Source: Arcobacter sp. CECT 8985 (lineage in GTDB: Bacteria > Campylobacterota > Campylobacteria > Campylobacterales > Arcobacteraceae). Taken from it: a DNA stretch of 64,000 nucleotides. The notes beneath the pieces are model-generated. The model was not told the DNA's origin. It ran no database searches and worked only from the letters and a program-made list of their open reading frames with translations. The stretch spans positions 62,001 to 126,000 of the forward strand of contig NZ_PDKC01000001.1 in the NCBI RefSeq assembly GCF_004116495.1, read 5' to 3'. Below, piece after piece: positions 24,763-34,557 of the stretch; position 1 is the stretch's first letter, and every line of letters begins with the position of its first letter. Both the position numbers and the translations under genes were made by a program.

Positions 24763-25761
24763 CTATGCTTTTAATTGTTCAAGCTTTCTTCTTAAAGCCG
24801 ACGCAATATTTTCTGGAAGCGCATTATCAATTGGGAAACCAAGGCTTTCTAATTTATCAGAAATTTCATCAAAAGATTTCTTACCTAAGTTTTTAATATT
24901 TTTAACTTCCACTTCACTCATAAGTACTAATTCACCTAAGAATTTAAGTCCAGCTCTATCTAGAGAGTTGAAACTTCTTGCACTTAAATTTAAATCATCA
25001 ATTTTTACGATCAAGTCTTTTAACTCAACTGGTTCTTCACCAGAATCATTAACAGTTACTTCAGATAAATCGAATACTTTATTGAAAACTGACATTTGAG
25101 AATACATTACAGATACTGCTTCTTTAAAAGCAGAAATTGGTGAAATTTGACCATTTGTCTGTACTGTAAATACAGCTTTTTCAAAGTTAGGATTGTCTTC
25201 AACTAACATTTTTTCAATATCATAAACAACTTTTTTTACTGGCGTGAAAAATGCATCGATTGGAATATAATCAGGTCCAACAATTTCTCTAATGTCTTCA
25301 GAAGGCATATAACCTATACCTTTTTGAATAACAATTGAGAATGTTAAGTTACAATCACTATTGATTGTAGCTAAATGTTCATCTGGGCTTACTATTTCTA
25401 CATCTGCATTTGCTAAGTCAGAACCTTTGATTTCTTTTGGTCCATCAAAAGAATACTCAACTATAACTTGCTCATCATCACCATTTATTTTAAACTTAAT
25501 ATTTTTAAGATTAATAATAAAAATAGCTATATCTTCAAGCATACCTCTTAAAGAATCAAATTCATGATTTGCGCCTTCAATTTTCACTGCAATTGGAGCG
25601 TATCCAATTGAGCTACTTAAAAGAAGTCTTCTTAAAGGGTGAGCTAAAGTTATTGCAAAACCACTCTCAAATGGATATGCTGATATTTTAGCTTCAGTTT
25701 CACTGATAGCTTCTATTTCAACTTCTGTCGGTAAAAACGGTGTGTCTGCAAACTTTTTCAT
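24763..25761 (-). CDS. rpoA: RNA polymerase alpha subunit
   Basis: Assembles RNA polymerase (N-terminal dimerisation domain, about residues 1-230) and contacts promoter UP elements and activators (C-terminal domain, about 250-332). ESGFAITLAHPLRRLLLSSSIGYAP and the C-terminal RAGLKFLGELVLMSEVEVKNIKNLGKKSFDEI are canonical. It has 332 residues as expected. Lies between rpsD (15-bp gap) and rplQ. Confidence 0.97.
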   Translation of the reverse strand: MKKFADTPFLPTEVEIEAISETEAKISAYPFESGFAITLAHPLRRLLLSSSIGYAPIAVKIEGANHEFDSLRGMLEDIAIFIINLKNIKFKINGDDEQVIVEYSFDGPKEIKGSDLANADVEIVSPDEHLATINSDCNLTFSIVIQKGIGYMPSEDIREIVGPDYIPIDAFFTPVKKVVYDIEKMLVEDNPNFEKAVFTVQTNGQISPISAFKEAVSVMYSQMSVFNKVFDLSEVTVNDSGEEPVELKDLIVKIDDLNLSARSFNSLDRAGLKFLGELVLMSEVEVKNIKNLGKKSFDEISDKLESLGFPIDNALPENIASALRRKLEQLKA

Positions 25762-25776
25762 ATGCTACCTTATTTA

Positions 25777-26403
25777 TTATTTAGAATATAACTCTACTAT
25801 TAATCTTTCTTCAACAGGAATAACTACTTCTTCTCTTGTAGGGATTCTTGTAAAAATACCAAATACTTTATCTTTATCTACGTCAACCCACTCAACAATA
25901 CCAGTTTGGTTTGTTAACTCTAATGATCTAACGATTTGAGTGTTTGTTTTAGATTTTTCTTTTATTTCAATTTTTTGTCCAGGTTTAACGATATAAGAAG
26001 GAATATCAACTTTCTTACCATCTACTAAAACATGTCCATGAGTTGTAAATTGTCTAGCATTTGCTCTAGTTGAAGCAAATCCCATTCTATATACAACATT
26101 GTCTAATCTTTGTTCAATTAAAGTAATTAGGTTTGCCCCTGTATTACCTTCTCTTCTTGCTGCTTCTTTAAAGTATTTTCTAAATTGTTTTTCAGATACA
26201 CCATAAAGATATTTAGCTTTTTGTTTTTCTCTTAATTGTAAACCATACTCAGAGATTTTTGCTCTTCTTTGTCCGTGTTGTCCAGGAGCATATGGTCTTT
26301 TTTCTAAAGCACTCTTACCTGCTAATCTTCTCTCACCTTTAAGTCCAAGATCTGCATCAAGTCTTCTTTCGATTTTTTCTACTGGTCCTCTATATCTTGC
26401 CAT
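25777..26403 (-). CDS. rpsD: 30S ribosomal protein S4
   Basis: Primary 16S rRNA-binding protein, 208 residues. [14 protein letters not shown], then the N-terminal [10 protein letters not shown], and the S4 domain [39 protein letters not shown] (about residues 101-140) are conserved. In some bacteria S4 represses this operon by binding its leader; a structured leader is present upstream of rpmJ here, though the link is not shown. Confidence 0.97.
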   Translation of the reverse strand: MARYRGPVEKIERRLDADLGLKGERRLAGKSALEKRPYAPGQHGQRRAKISEYGLQLREKQKAKYLYGVSEKQFRKYFKEAARREGNTGANLITLIEQRLDNVVYRMGFASTRANARQFTTHGHVLVDGKKVDIPSYIVKPGQKIEIKEKSKTNTQIVRSLELTNQTGIVEWVDVDKDKVFGIFTRIPTREEVVIPVEERLIVELYSK

Positions 26404-26413
26404 TAGCTACTCC

Positions 26414-26806
26414 TTACACTCTTCTTCTCTTAGGAGGTCTACAACCATTGTGTGGTAGTGGTGTAACATCCTTTAACCATGTAACTCTGATACCTTCCAT
26501 AGCACCAACTGATTTAACTGCAGTATCTCTACCTGAACCTGGACCTTGGATTTTAATACCAACATTTTTAATTCCATGTTCAATAGCTTTATTCATCGCA
26601 TCTTCTACTGCTTGTTGCGCAGCAAATGGAGTAGATTTTTTACTACCTTTGAAACCTAAGTTACCAGCACTTGACCAAGCGATTGCATTACCTGCATTAT
26701 CACTTACTGTTACCATTGTATTATTGAATGTTGCCGCAATATGAACAATTCCGTCAGCAATATTCTTTTTTACTATTTTTTTTCTAGTTACTTTTCTTTT
26801 TGCCAT
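26414..26806 (-). CDS. rpsK: 30S ribosomal protein S11
   Basis: Small-subunit platform protein near the anticodon path, 130 residues. [27 protein letters not shown] and the C-terminal [18 protein letters not shown] are diagnostic. Lies 10 bp upstream of rpsD and 9 bp downstream of rpsM in the alpha operon. Confidence 0.97.
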   Translation of the reverse strand: MAKRKVTRKKIVKKNIADGIVHIAATFNNTMVTVSDNAGNAIAWSSAGNLGFKGSKKSTPFAAQQAVEDAMNKAIEHGIKNVGIKIQGPGSGRDTAVKSVGAMEGIRVTWLKDVTPLPHNGCRPPKRRRV

Positions 26807-26815
26807 ACGTTATCC

Positions 26816-27187
26816 TTATTTCGCTGCTGCAGCGCCAACAGTTCTCTTTTTACCTTTTCTTGTTCTAGCATTAGTTTTAGTCTTTTGCCCTCTACAAGGT
26901 AAACCTTTTCTATGTCTTAAACCTCTGTATGAACCTAAATCCATTAATGATTTAATATCCATTGCAACTTTTTTTCTAAGATCACCCTCAACCATATAGT
27001 TTTTTTGGATTTCTAGTCTAATTGCCGCAGCTTCGTCTTCTGTAAGCTCATGAGATCTTTTATTAAAATCAATTCCTACAGCTTCTAAGATTAATCTAGA
27101 GTTATATAAACCGATACCATAAATGTATGTTAATGCATACTCCATTCTCTTTTTATTTGGTAAATCAACACCTGCAATTCTAGCCAT
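26816..27187 (-). CDS. rpsM: 30S ribosomal protein S13
   Basis: Small-subunit head protein bridging to the large subunit, 123 residues. [25 protein letters not shown] and the basic C-terminus [25 protein letters not shown] are canonical. Follows rpmJ after 6 bp. Confidence 0.97.
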   Translation of the reverse strand: MARIAGVDLPNKKRMEYALTYIYGIGLYNSRLILEAVGIDFNKRSHELTEDEAAAIRLEIQKNYMVEGDLRKKVAMDIKSLMDLGSYRGLRHRKGLPCRGQKTKTNARTRKGKKRTVGAAAAK

Positions 27188-27193
27188 GTCTTT

Positions 27194-27307
27194 TTATCCT
27201 TGTCTTTGTTTGTGTTTTTTGTTATCGCAAATTACTCTCACGATCCCGTTTCTTTTGATAATTTTACATTTATCACACATTTTTTTAACTGAAGCTCTTA
27301 CTTTCAT
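27194..27307 (-). CDS. rpmJ: 50S ribosomal protein L36
   Basis: A 37-residue zinc-ribbon ribosomal protein. [21 protein letters not shown] supplies the CxxC pair; the remaining ligands are Cys and His in [14 protein letters not shown]. This Cys-containing form is the zinc-binding C+ type. It is the first gene of this transcription unit; infA and secY, which commonly precede it, are not here. Confidence 0.95.
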   Translation of the reverse strand: MKVRASVKKMCDKCKIIKRNGIVRVICDNKKHKQRQG

Positions 27308-27572
27308 AAGTCTTGTCCTCTTTTTGTGTTATTTCCACTTATCAACAGGGTAGAACTACGCTGAAAAAAGCAATGTTTTGCTTTTTAGAAGTTCGCCCCG
27401 ATTTTTTATATCAGCATATTGTGATAAAAATCGGCGGAGCCAAGTCAAAACAGCCTGATACCTTTATGTATATAAGGATATTTGCTTTTTTCCGGTTCTG
27501 CCCAACTTTTTATAAAACACAAATATTTTATAAAAACTTCCTTATTGGTTGAAAAATGGAATTGGATTATAT
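27308..27572 (-). promoter_or_regulatory. Promoter and long structured leader of the alpha operon
   Basis: A TATAAT box on the minus strand at 27571-27566 would start a leader of about 250 nt before rpmJ. It holds a GC-rich stem, CGCCGATTTTT with AAAAAATCGGGGCG (about 27392-27437), and nearer the gene a terminator-like hairpin, AAAAAGCAA/TTGCTTTTTT (about 27363-27384). No convincing protein is encoded. The combination suggests attenuation or autogenous control. Confidence 0.5.
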
Positions 27573-27672
27573 TTAATTTTTGCTTAAAGTATCTTGAATT
27601 GCTTATAGTTTCTTTAATTTTGTGTTATATTATATTTTTTTTGATAAAATCTTAAAAATAAAAGGAATTTAA

Positions 27673-28041
27673 ATGTCATGTATTTATGAAAATAATTTAA
27701 TAAAAATTGAAATTGAAAAAAGTGAAGTTCCATGGCTCAAAATTTTTACAGTAGAAAATTATAAAGAGTTTAGCCAATGTCCAAAAAAATTAAAAGAAGA
27801 GATTTGGGACAAATTAGACATCATTGAAAAAGAGATGATTAGATACTTTAATCCTGATAAGATAAATATTGCATCTTTTGGTAATTATGTACCTCATGTA
27901 CATTTTCATATTATGGCAAGATTTAAACTTGATTCATACTTTCCAGAGTCAATGTGGGGTAAGAAACAAAGAGAATCAAGTCTTGTACTTCCTTCTTTTG
28001 AAGAGTTTTATGAAGTATTAAAAGAAAAACTAGTGAAATAA
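27673..28041 (+). CDS. HIT family nucleotide hydrolase
   Basis: A 122-residue cytosolic protein with the histidine-triad loop HVHFHIMAR near residues 76-84, where the middle His is the catalytic nucleophile for nucleotide phosphate esters or amides. The preceding NIASFGNYVPH resembles the family's N..G..V.H pattern. Substrate unknown. AAGGA precedes the ATG; a strong terminator follows. Confidence 0.85.
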   Translation: MSCIYENNLIKIEIEKSEVPWLKIFTVENYKEFSQCPKKLKEEIWDKLDIIEKEMIRYFNPDKINIASFGNYVPHVHFHIMARFKLDSYFPESMWGKKQRESSLVLPSFEEFYEVLKEKLVK

Positions 28042-28054
28042 CACTAGTTTTTTT
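28027..28054. terminator. Bidirectional terminator between HIT gene and peptidase gene
   Basis: AAACTAGTG and CACTAGTTT form a perfect 9-bp stem with a 6-nt loop, followed by TTTT on the plus strand. Overlaps the HIT stop. Confidence 0.8.
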
Positions 28055-28058
28055 AATC

Positions 28059-29462
28059 TTAATCTAACAAATTTAGATTATATATTGCCAATGCCATTAT
28101 TTTTGAGTTTTTCAACAAATCATCTATTTTTATGCATTCATCAGCTTTGTGAGCTAAGTTAACTTGACCTGGGAAAAGTGGACCAAAGGCAACTGCATTA
28201 TCTATTGCTCTTGCATATGTTCCTCCACCAAATGTTTTAGCTTCACTATTATCATTTGTAATCTGTTTATATACATTTACTAATGTTTTAATTATTTTAC
28301 TATCTTTAGGTACATATAAAGGTGGCATAGATTTAATAATTTCAATATTCATATTATTATAAAGATTATTATTGATTTTATCAATAACTTCTGTATCATG
28401 TTTTGTGATAGGATATCTTAAATTTAATTTTAACTCAAAGCCATTTTCATCTAAATTAATCACTCCAACATTAAGTGTAAGTTCACCTGAATCTTCATCA
28501 CTCATTTTGCAACCTAAATTTTCTCCATTTGTTTGCATACCTATTTTATTATTATAAAACTTTATAAACTCATCAATCTCTTTTGATTGAAAATCTAAAT
28601 TGCTAAATAATTCTAATAATTGAGATATTGCATTTTTACCTTTTTGAGGTTCCATTGCATGAGCAGAAATACCATGGGATTTAAAATATAAATTGTTATT
28701 ATCTAAGTTTAACTGTATTGAGTAATCATTTTTCTTTATGATACTAATACATTTATTATAAATATCATTTACATCATTTTTTATATAAATAAGTGATTCA
28801 CAATAATTAGGTACAATATTAGATAATTCTCCACCTTTAATATACTTAATATTGATATTTGATGAACTAATTAAATCAAATTTTTGTCTAATTTTAAAAG
28901 TTAAAATTCCTTTTTCACCATAAATTACAGGAAAATTTGCATCTGGAGTAAATGCAATTTTAGGTGGTTTTTCTTTTTTAAGATAATATTTCATACATTC
29001 CCAACCACTCTCTTCATCTGTTCCAAATATTATTCTTATTTTCTTTTTTAATAAAACACCACTATCTTTTAGTGCTTTCATTGCATAAATTGCAGCAATT
29101 GTAGGTCCCTTATCATCAATTGCCCCTCTTCCATAAATACAATCATCTTTTATTGTTGCACTATAAGGAGGATAAGTCCATTTTTTATGGTCACCTTCAG
29201 GAACAACATCTAAATGTACAAGAATACCCACCATATCTTCTGCATCCCCTAAATCTGCATGTCCTGCATATCCATCAATATTTTTTGTTTTAAAACCTAA
29301 ACTATCACAAAGTTTTAATGTATATTCTAATGCTTCATTAACTCCTTCACCAAAAGGCATATTTGCTTTTGCAAGTGTTTCTACACTTTTAATTTGAATA
29401 AGCTCTTGAGTTTTACAAACAATTTCATCTTTCATATTTTCTATTAGTTCATCAAATATCAT
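28059..29462 (-). CDS. M20 family dipeptidase (PepV/Sapep-like)
   Basis: A 467-residue cytosolic zinc peptidase. Metal and catalytic residues are in VGILVHLDVVPEGD (near residues 79-92), YGRGAIDDKGP (near 110-120), FGTDEESGWECM (near 145-156) and TPDANFPV. FGGGTYARAIDNAVAFGP near 418-435 is the C-terminal substrate site, and HKADE supplies the last His. A lid domain lies between. Probably hydrolyses dipeptides; the exact specificity is unknown. Confidence 0.85.
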   Translation of the reverse strand: MIFDELIENMKDEIVCKTQELIQIKSVETLAKANMPFGEGVNEALEYTLKLCDSLGFKTKNIDGYAGHADLGDAEDMVGILVHLDVVPEGDHKKWTYPPYSATIKDDCIYGRGAIDDKGPTIAAIYAMKALKDSGVLLKKKIRIIFGTDEESGWECMKYYLKKEKPPKIAFTPDANFPVIYGEKGILTFKIRQKFDLISSSNINIKYIKGGELSNIVPNYCESLIYIKNDVNDIYNKCISIIKKNDYSIQLNLDNNNLYFKSHGISAHAMEPQKGKNAISQLLELFSNLDFQSKEIDEFIKFYNNKIGMQTNGENLGCKMSDEDSGELTLNVGVINLDENGFELKLNLRYPITKHDTEVIDKINNNLYNNMNIEIIKSMPPLYVPKDSKIIKTLVNVYKQITNDNSEAKTFGGGTYARAIDNAVAFGPLFPGQVNLAHKADECIKIDDLLKNSKIMALAIYNLNLLD

Positions 29463-29563
29463 ATGGATTATCCTAGTTTAAGTTTAGTGGTTTATGTAAG
29501 TATTTATAGAAAGGCAAGGTATACTATTTTTAATAATATACCTTATTTTATGTAATTATATAT

Positions 29564-30361
29564 TTATTTTGCTATTTTCATATTATTTGGTTTATGACTA
29601 AAATCCATTCCATACCATTTTTCATAAATTTTAGCTAATGACCCATCTTTTTTCATCTGTTTTATAGCTTTTGTAACAATCATTCTTAATTTTTTAGAAC
29701 GCTCGTTATTTTTAACAAAAGGATATGCTTTTGCACCAATAGCAATATTTTCTTCAACCATTCTTGCTTTAATAAAACCAATTTTGATTTTATATGCTAC
29801 TTCTGCAGCAGAGAAAATCATAACATCAACTTTTCCTCTTCTAAATGCTTCATTTAATAGTTCACTACTATCATAAGATACCATATGGATTTTAATATTT
29901 TGTTTTTTTGCTATTTGTTTAAATAGGTTTCCACCATTTGAACCAGCAGAGAAACCACAAGTCATTCCATCAATATCTTTAAGTTTTTTGATATCTGTTC
30001 TATTTGGATGAACAACTAATTTTTCTGGAATATATGCATATGGTTCTGAAAAATCATATTTTTTTAATCTTTTGCTATTTACAGTAATTGTATTACCAAC
30101 TGTATCAGCTTTTTTAGAATCAAGATATCCAAATAAAGTATTAAATTCACCAGTAATAAATTTTACTTTTAATCCAGTTTTTTTAGAGATTTCATTCCAA
30201 ATATCAACTTCATGTCCTGTATGTTTTCCTCTAATTATATATGAATTAGGAATTGATGTAGAACCTGATGCTACCACAATTTTTGTAGGCATTTCATCTG
30301 CATTTGCATTCATAAAAGAGAATAAAATCCCAACAACTAATAGTTTAAATAATTTTTTCAT
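29564..30361 (-). CDS. Amino acid ABC transporter substrate-binding protein
   Basis: A periplasmic binding protein of the bacterial solute-binding family 3. With the start at 30361 (AAAGGAAAA upstream) it has 265 residues and a clean signal peptide KKLFKLLVVGILFSFMNANA; an upstream in-frame ATG at 30409 has no such support. HEVDIWNEISKKTGLKVKFITGEF and YDFSEPYAYIPEKLVVHPN are family-typical. Ligand probably a polar amino acid. Separated from its permease gene by 267 bp, unusual for such operons. Confidence 0.85.
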   Translation of the reverse strand: MKKLFKLLVVGILFSFMNANADEMPTKIVVASGSTSIPNSYIIRGKHTGHEVDIWNEISKKTGLKVKFITGEFNTLFGYLDSKKADTVGNTITVNSKRLKKYDFSEPYAYIPEKLVVHPNRTDIKKLKDIDGMTCGFSAGSNGGNLFKQIAKKQNIKIHMVSYDSSELLNEAFRRGKVDVMIFSAAEVAYKIKIGFIKARMVEENIAIGAKAYPFVKNNERSKKLRMIVTKAIKQMKKDGSLAKIYEKWYGMDFSHKPNNMKIAK

Positions 30362-30437
30362 GCTTTTCCTTTGTTTATATACACTATATTTTAATATTAT
30401 TATATTCAAAACAATGATAAAGAGGATTGTAATAATG

Positions 30438-30495
30438 TATGCTAACTAGAAGTGTTCAACTGAACATAACGGATCTATTAACAGAGATGCTAACT
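30438..30495. promoter_or_regulatory. Palindrome flanked by direct repeats upstream of the binding-protein gene
   Basis: TGTTCAACTGAACA (30453-30466) is a palindrome with 6-bp arms. ATGCTAACT occurs on both sides, at 30438-30446 and 30487-30495. It lies in the 267-bp gap before the binding-protein gene, so it may be a regulator site or an RNA-processing hairpin within the operon. Confidence 0.35.
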
Positions 30496-30628
30496 CTTTT
30501 CAATCTATTTTAAAGATTTTAATAATAAATAAAAGGGATATATAACTATTATAGTTAAATTCCTAAAATTTTATTTAATATTAACTTAAATATTAATTAA
30601 TATTTATATTTTTATAATTAAATAATTT

Positions 30629-31294
30629 TTAACTAACTTTTTCTACTCTTTTTTCTATATATTTTAATATTCTTTCCACAATAATAACTAAAACTAAATA
30701 TATAATAGTAACACAAAAATATGCTTCAAAAAAACGCAAACTAAGTGCTGCTTCCATTTTAGATATAGCCATAATATCTGCAAGACCAACGGTAAAACCT
30801 AATGCTGTACCTTTTATAATACCAATAAATCTATTTCCTATTGAAGGCAACGCGAAAATAAACGCTTGTGGTAAAATAACACGCTTCATAGTTTGATATT
30901 TTGTCATTCCCATAGAATAGCATGCTTCATTTTGTCCATTATCAATTGATTCTAATGAACCTCTTAAATCTTCTGCCATAAAAGAAGATGTATTTAATGT
31001 CAATGCAATAATTGTTGCTTGAAAAGCTGACATAGATTCTAAAAAAGGAAATATGCTAGGAAGACCAAAATACAATATAAACAGTTGTGCTACAAGTGGT
31101 GTAGCTCTAAAAAATGTAATAAATAATCCAGAAATCTGATATAAAAACTTTACTTTATAATATCTAATAAATGCAATAACAATAGATAAACATAAAGTTA
31201 AAAATAATGATATTATTGCAATAGATACTGTCAATTTTAATGCTGGTAAAACAATAGGAAATAATCCTAAGAACCATTGAAAGTCAAAATCCAT
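30629..31294 (-). CDS. Amino acid ABC transporter permease
   Basis: A 221-residue inner-membrane permease of the HisMQ type, with five predicted helices. The EAA loop is visible as NGQNEACYSMGMTKYQTMKRVILPQAF (about residues 136-162), which contacts the ATPase. Its start codon immediately follows the ATPase stop, so the two are cotranslated. Confidence 0.9.
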   Translation of the reverse strand: MDFDFQWFLGLFPIVLPALKLTVSIAIISLFLTLCLSIVIAFIRYYKVKFLYQISGLFITFFRATPLVAQLFILYFGLPSIFPFLESMSAFQATIIALTLNTSSFMAEDLRGSLESIDNGQNEACYSMGMTKYQTMKRVILPQAFIFALPSIGNRFIGIIKGTALGFTVGLADIMAISKMEAALSLRFFEAYFCVTIIYLVLVIIVERILKYIEKRVEKVS

Positions 31295-32056
31295 CTATTT
31301 TACCTCCAATGTATTTTCAGTCATTTTATTAACAAAATTAGAAACTCTTTTATTTTTACACTCTACGAATATTTCATGAGCAGTTCCAACAACCGAAATA
31401 GTTCCATTTTCTAAAAATATAATTTTATCTGCCACATCTTTTGCGAATTTCATTTCATGAGTCACAATTAGCATTGTCTTTTGACTTTCCAATGCAAGAT
31501 TTTTTATTACTTCTAATACATCGCCAACTAACTCTGGATCTAAAGATGATGTTGGCTCATCAAATAGTATTACATTACTATTAACAGCCATTGCTCTTGC
31601 AATCCCAACTCTTTGTTGCTGTCCTCCTGACATTTCACTTGGATAAGAATCTCTATTATCAAGTAGCCCTACTCTTTTAAGTAAATCAATAGCAACTCTT
31701 TCTGCTTTTTCTTTGGGAATCTTTTGAACCGTTATCATTGGTTCCATTATATTTTCAATTGCAGTCATATTTTTTAGTAAATTGTAATTTTGAAATATCA
31801 TTGCTGTTTTTTGTCGTAATTTAAAAATATCTTTTTTTAAGACTTTTTCTGCATTTACTGTAATATCATCTATTGATATTACACCACTTGTTGGTTTTAC
31901 AAGAAAATTAAGACAACGAAGTAATGTTGATTTTCCAGAACCAGAAGGTCCAATTAAAGCAACTACTTCACCTTTTTTTATATTAAGATTAATATCTTTT
32001 AATACTTGCTTATCTGCAAAGTTTATATTTAAATGTTTGACTTGAACCATTTTCAC
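31295..32056 (-). CDS. Amino acid ABC transporter ATP-binding protein
   Basis: A 253-residue ATPase that powers the neighbouring permease. Walker A GPSGSGKST (about residues 36-44), signature SGGQQQRVGIARA (about 144-156), Walker B VILFDEPTS (about 164-172), and H-loop IVTHEMKFA are complete. The GlnQ/HisP-like sequence fits polar amino acid uptake. First gene of the permease/binding-protein set. Confidence 0.93.
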   Translation of the reverse strand: MKMVQVKHLNINFADKQVLKDINLNIKKGEVVALIGPSGSGKSTLLRCLNFLVKPTSGVISIDDITVNAEKVLKKDIFKLRQKTAMIFQNYNLLKNMTAIENIMEPMITVQKIPKEKAERVAIDLLKRVGLLDNRDSYPSEMSGGQQQRVGIARAMAVNSNVILFDEPTSSLDPELVGDVLEVIKNLALESQKTMLIVTHEMKFAKDVADKIIFLENGTISVVGTAHEIFVECKNKRVSNFVNKMTENTLEVK

Positions 32057-32165
32057 CTCATTTATTGATTTTAATTATTTTAATGATTAAAAGAAAAGAT
32101 GAATTTTAATTAGTTTTAACTTAAATATAGTAATTTAAAATTTTAAAGAAATAAAAAGAAAGGTA

Positions 32166-32196
32166 AAAGTTTGAAATATTTATTATTTCAAACTTT
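32166..32196 (-). terminator. Terminator after the DHH phosphoesterase gene
   Basis: AAAGTTTGAAATA and TATTTCAAACTTT form a 13-bp stem with a 4- to 5-nt loop, with T residues following on the minus strand. Confidence 0.75.
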
Positions 32197-33125
32197 TATT
32201 TATCAAGGTTAATTTGAGCAATTAATTCTTCAAGCACTTTTTGTGCATCTTCATGACTTGGTTGACATCCACCAGCGGCTTTATGCCCTCCTCCACCATA
32301 TTTAAGCATTAATTCTCCAACATTTGTATTTGAAGTTTTGTTTATGATTGATTTTCCTGTACTGTAAACTACGTTTTGTTTATCTTTACCCCATACAACA
32401 TGAATAGATATATTTGTTTTAGGATACATTGCATAAACTAAAAATCTATTTCCTGGGTAAATTATATCTTCGTTTCTATAATCTACAATTACTAAATTAT
32501 CATGTACTGTTGTACATCTTTGTAATTGTTCTTTAAATTGTTCTTCATATTTAAAATATAGTTCTACTCTTTCTTTAACATCTGGCAATGCTAAAATATC
32601 TTCAATTGTATGATCTTTGCAATAATCAATCAAATCCATCATCAATTGATAGTTTGATACTCTAAACTCTCTAAATCTTCCAAGTCCTGTTCTACTATCC
32701 ATTAGAAAGCTTAAAAGTTCCCACCCTTTTGGATTAAGAATATCTTCTTTTGTAAATGCTGCACTATCTGCTTTATTAGCTGCATCCATCATTGGTCTAA
32801 ATTTAGCTGGAAATTTTTCATCACCACCATAATATTGATATACAACTTCTGCTGCGCTGGGTGCATTTGCATCAATTATATGATTATCTTTTTTTTCATT
32901 TCTTAAAGTTTCGCTAAAATGGTGATCAAATGCTAAATATACACCATCAACATATGGTAAGTTAGTTGTTATATCAGTAGATGTAATCTCTATTTTTCCA
33001 TCTTGCATATCTTTTGGATGTACAAAAGTAATCTCATCAACAATATCTAAATATTTAAGTAATGTACCACAAACTAGTCCATCCATATCACTTCTAGTCA
33101 CAAGTCTATACTTTTTTTTAGCCAT
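32196..33125 (-). CDS. DHH family phosphoesterase (exopolyphosphatase-like)
   Basis: A 309-residue cytosolic enzyme. The RSDMDGLVCG segment (near residue 9-18) and AFDHHFSET near 82-90 give the metal-binding DHH region; the DHHA1 substrate domain ends in GGGGHKAAGGCQPS. Family members cleave polyphosphate, nanoRNA or cyclic dinucleotides; which applies here is open. MAKKKYRLV at 33125 is taken as the start because the segment upstream is not conserved in character. Monocistronic. Confidence 0.8.
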   Translation of the reverse strand: MAKKKYRLVTRSDMDGLVCGTLLKYLDIVDEITFVHPKDMQDGKIEITSTDITTNLPYVDGVYLAFDHHFSETLRNEKKDNHIIDANAPSAAEVVYQYYGGDEKFPAKFRPMMDAANKADSAAFTKEDILNPKGWELLSFLMDSRTGLGRFREFRVSNYQLMMDLIDYCKDHTIEDILALPDVKERVELYFKYEEQFKEQLQRCTTVHDNLVIVDYRNEDIIYPGNRFLVYAMYPKTNISIHVVWGKDKQNVVYSTGKSIINKTSNTNVGELMLKYGGGGHKAAGGCQPSHEDAQKVLEELIAQINLDK

Positions 33126-33185
33126 AATATTCCTATTTAAAGTAGATTTTTTAAATTCTAGCATAAAAAATATAAATTTGAAATA

Positions 33186-34439
33186 TTAAAATAATACATT
33201 ATCTTCTTTTATTTTCCCACTTTTATTTACTTTTTTTACTTTATATTGTAAATAATCAGTATTAGTATCATGGAAATGAACTGTTTTAGTAAAATCTTCT
33301 TTTTCAGTTATTCTTTTTATAATTTTTTCCATAGATTCTATATTTATTTTATTTACTTCTTCATCAAGTTCTGCATATGTACTTAGTAAAGAATCAAAAG
33401 CAAAATGATAGTGATATGATAATTTTCCTTTATCATTTAAAAGTTTTTTTATAAATATCCACCTATCAAAAATTATAGACCATGCTTTTTTTTGCTCTAT
33501 TGTTATACAAACTTTATTTATAATTTGTTTCCATCTATAAAGTGCAAAATAGGCTTGATGGCTCAACCATAATTCTCTTATCCACCAATCCTCATACTTA
33601 GGAAACCCAGAAAATTTTTGCATTACTGGAGTAGGAATTTTAATATTTTTTGTTTGAGTCAACTTGCTATTAAGTGTTTTTATATAAGTTTTAATCTCAT
33701 CAATCTCTACTTTATTTTTTTTATCTTCAGATTGTTTTTTTGCTAATAACTCTTGTTGTTCTTCTATTGTTTTTTTTATTTTTTCTATTCTTTGTGTTTT
33801 TTCATTTAAAAGCTTTTCTTGTTTTTCAGAAGCTTTTTTATTTTCATTTTTTATATGTTCTAAAATATTTGTTTTTAGTACATGAAAATGAAGAACAACA
33901 ATAGGGATCAAAGAATCAATTGTTGCTAATTCTTGAATTTCTTCTTCAGAAGCTTGCTGTTTTATTGCATCAAATTCACTTTTTATATCTTCAAATTTAT
34001 TATAAAGTTCATCCATATCTGAAAGATCTAATTCTAAAGATTTTGTAGCAATTTCAAATAATTCTTCATCTTGAAATTTAACATCTTCAGGTAATTCATC
34101 TATGATTCTTAAAACTTCAAGTTTTTTATCTGTGCTCTCTTCTCTTTTTGCTTTAATTCTAGAAGGTTGTGCATCAAAATATTTTTTTCTTTCATTTAAA
34201 ATAGCAAGTTGTTCTTTTTCTCTTAACTCCTCTTCATCTACTGCTTTTAATTGTTCTAGCATTCTATTGTATTTTTCTAGAAGCTCTGTAGCTTGTTCTA
34301 ATGCATTTTCTGCTGAGGCAAGTGCCATTCGAGAAAGTTTATTAACTCCCGCTTCATGATTTTTAATCTGTTTTTGTTGAAGAGCGACTTTAGATTCGTT
34401 CTCTTTAATTAATTCCTCTAATGCAATAATACTTTCCAT
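33186..34439 (-). CDS. Large coiled-coil protein of unknown function
   Basis: Not recognised. It has 417 residues, all soluble. Residues 1-110 and about 190-275 are heptad-rich, strongly charged coiled coil (ENALEQATELLEKYNRMLEQL, EKQEKLLNEKTQRIEKIKK). About residues 285-380 form a globular, Trp-rich part (YEDWWIRELWLSHQAYFALYRWKQ). This layout suggests a structural or scaffold role. It lies 60 bp upstream of the DHH gene on the same strand. Confidence 0.55.
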   Translation of the reverse strand: MESIIALEELIKENESKVALQQKQIKNHEAGVNKLSRMALASAENALEQATELLEKYNRMLEQLKAVDEEELREKEQLAILNERKKYFDAQPSRIKAKREESTDKKLEVLRIIDELPEDVKFQDEELFEIATKSLELDLSDMDELYNKFEDIKSEFDAIKQQASEEEIQELATIDSLIPIVVLHFHVLKTNILEHIKNENKKASEKQEKLLNEKTQRIEKIKKTIEEQQELLAKKQSEDKKNKVEIDEIKTYIKTLNSKLTQTKNIKIPTPVMQKFSGFPKYEDWWIRELWLSHQAYFALYRWKQIINKVCITIEQKKAWSIIFDRWIFIKKLLNDKGKLSYHYHFAFDSLLSTYAELDEEVNKINIESMEKIIKRITEKEDFTKTVHFHDTNTDYLQYKVKKVNKSGKIKEDNVLF

Positions 34440-34557
34440 TTTTTATAGCCTTTAGAAATATCTTAATAGATTTTACCTAATTTATATTGAAAGAACAAAT
34501 TATTTGTCGAAACTAACAAAATAAAAAATAATTTTTTAATGTAAACAATTAAATATA

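Noticed and set aside
24623-25099. Plus-strand 158-aa frame across rplQ/rpoA
   Set aside because: Antisense to two essential, clearly conserved genes.
27313-27552. Plus-strand 79-aa frame upstream of the HIT gene
   Set aside because: It crosses the GC-rich stem and terminator-like hairpin of the alpha-operon leader, has no ribosome site and an implausible composition.
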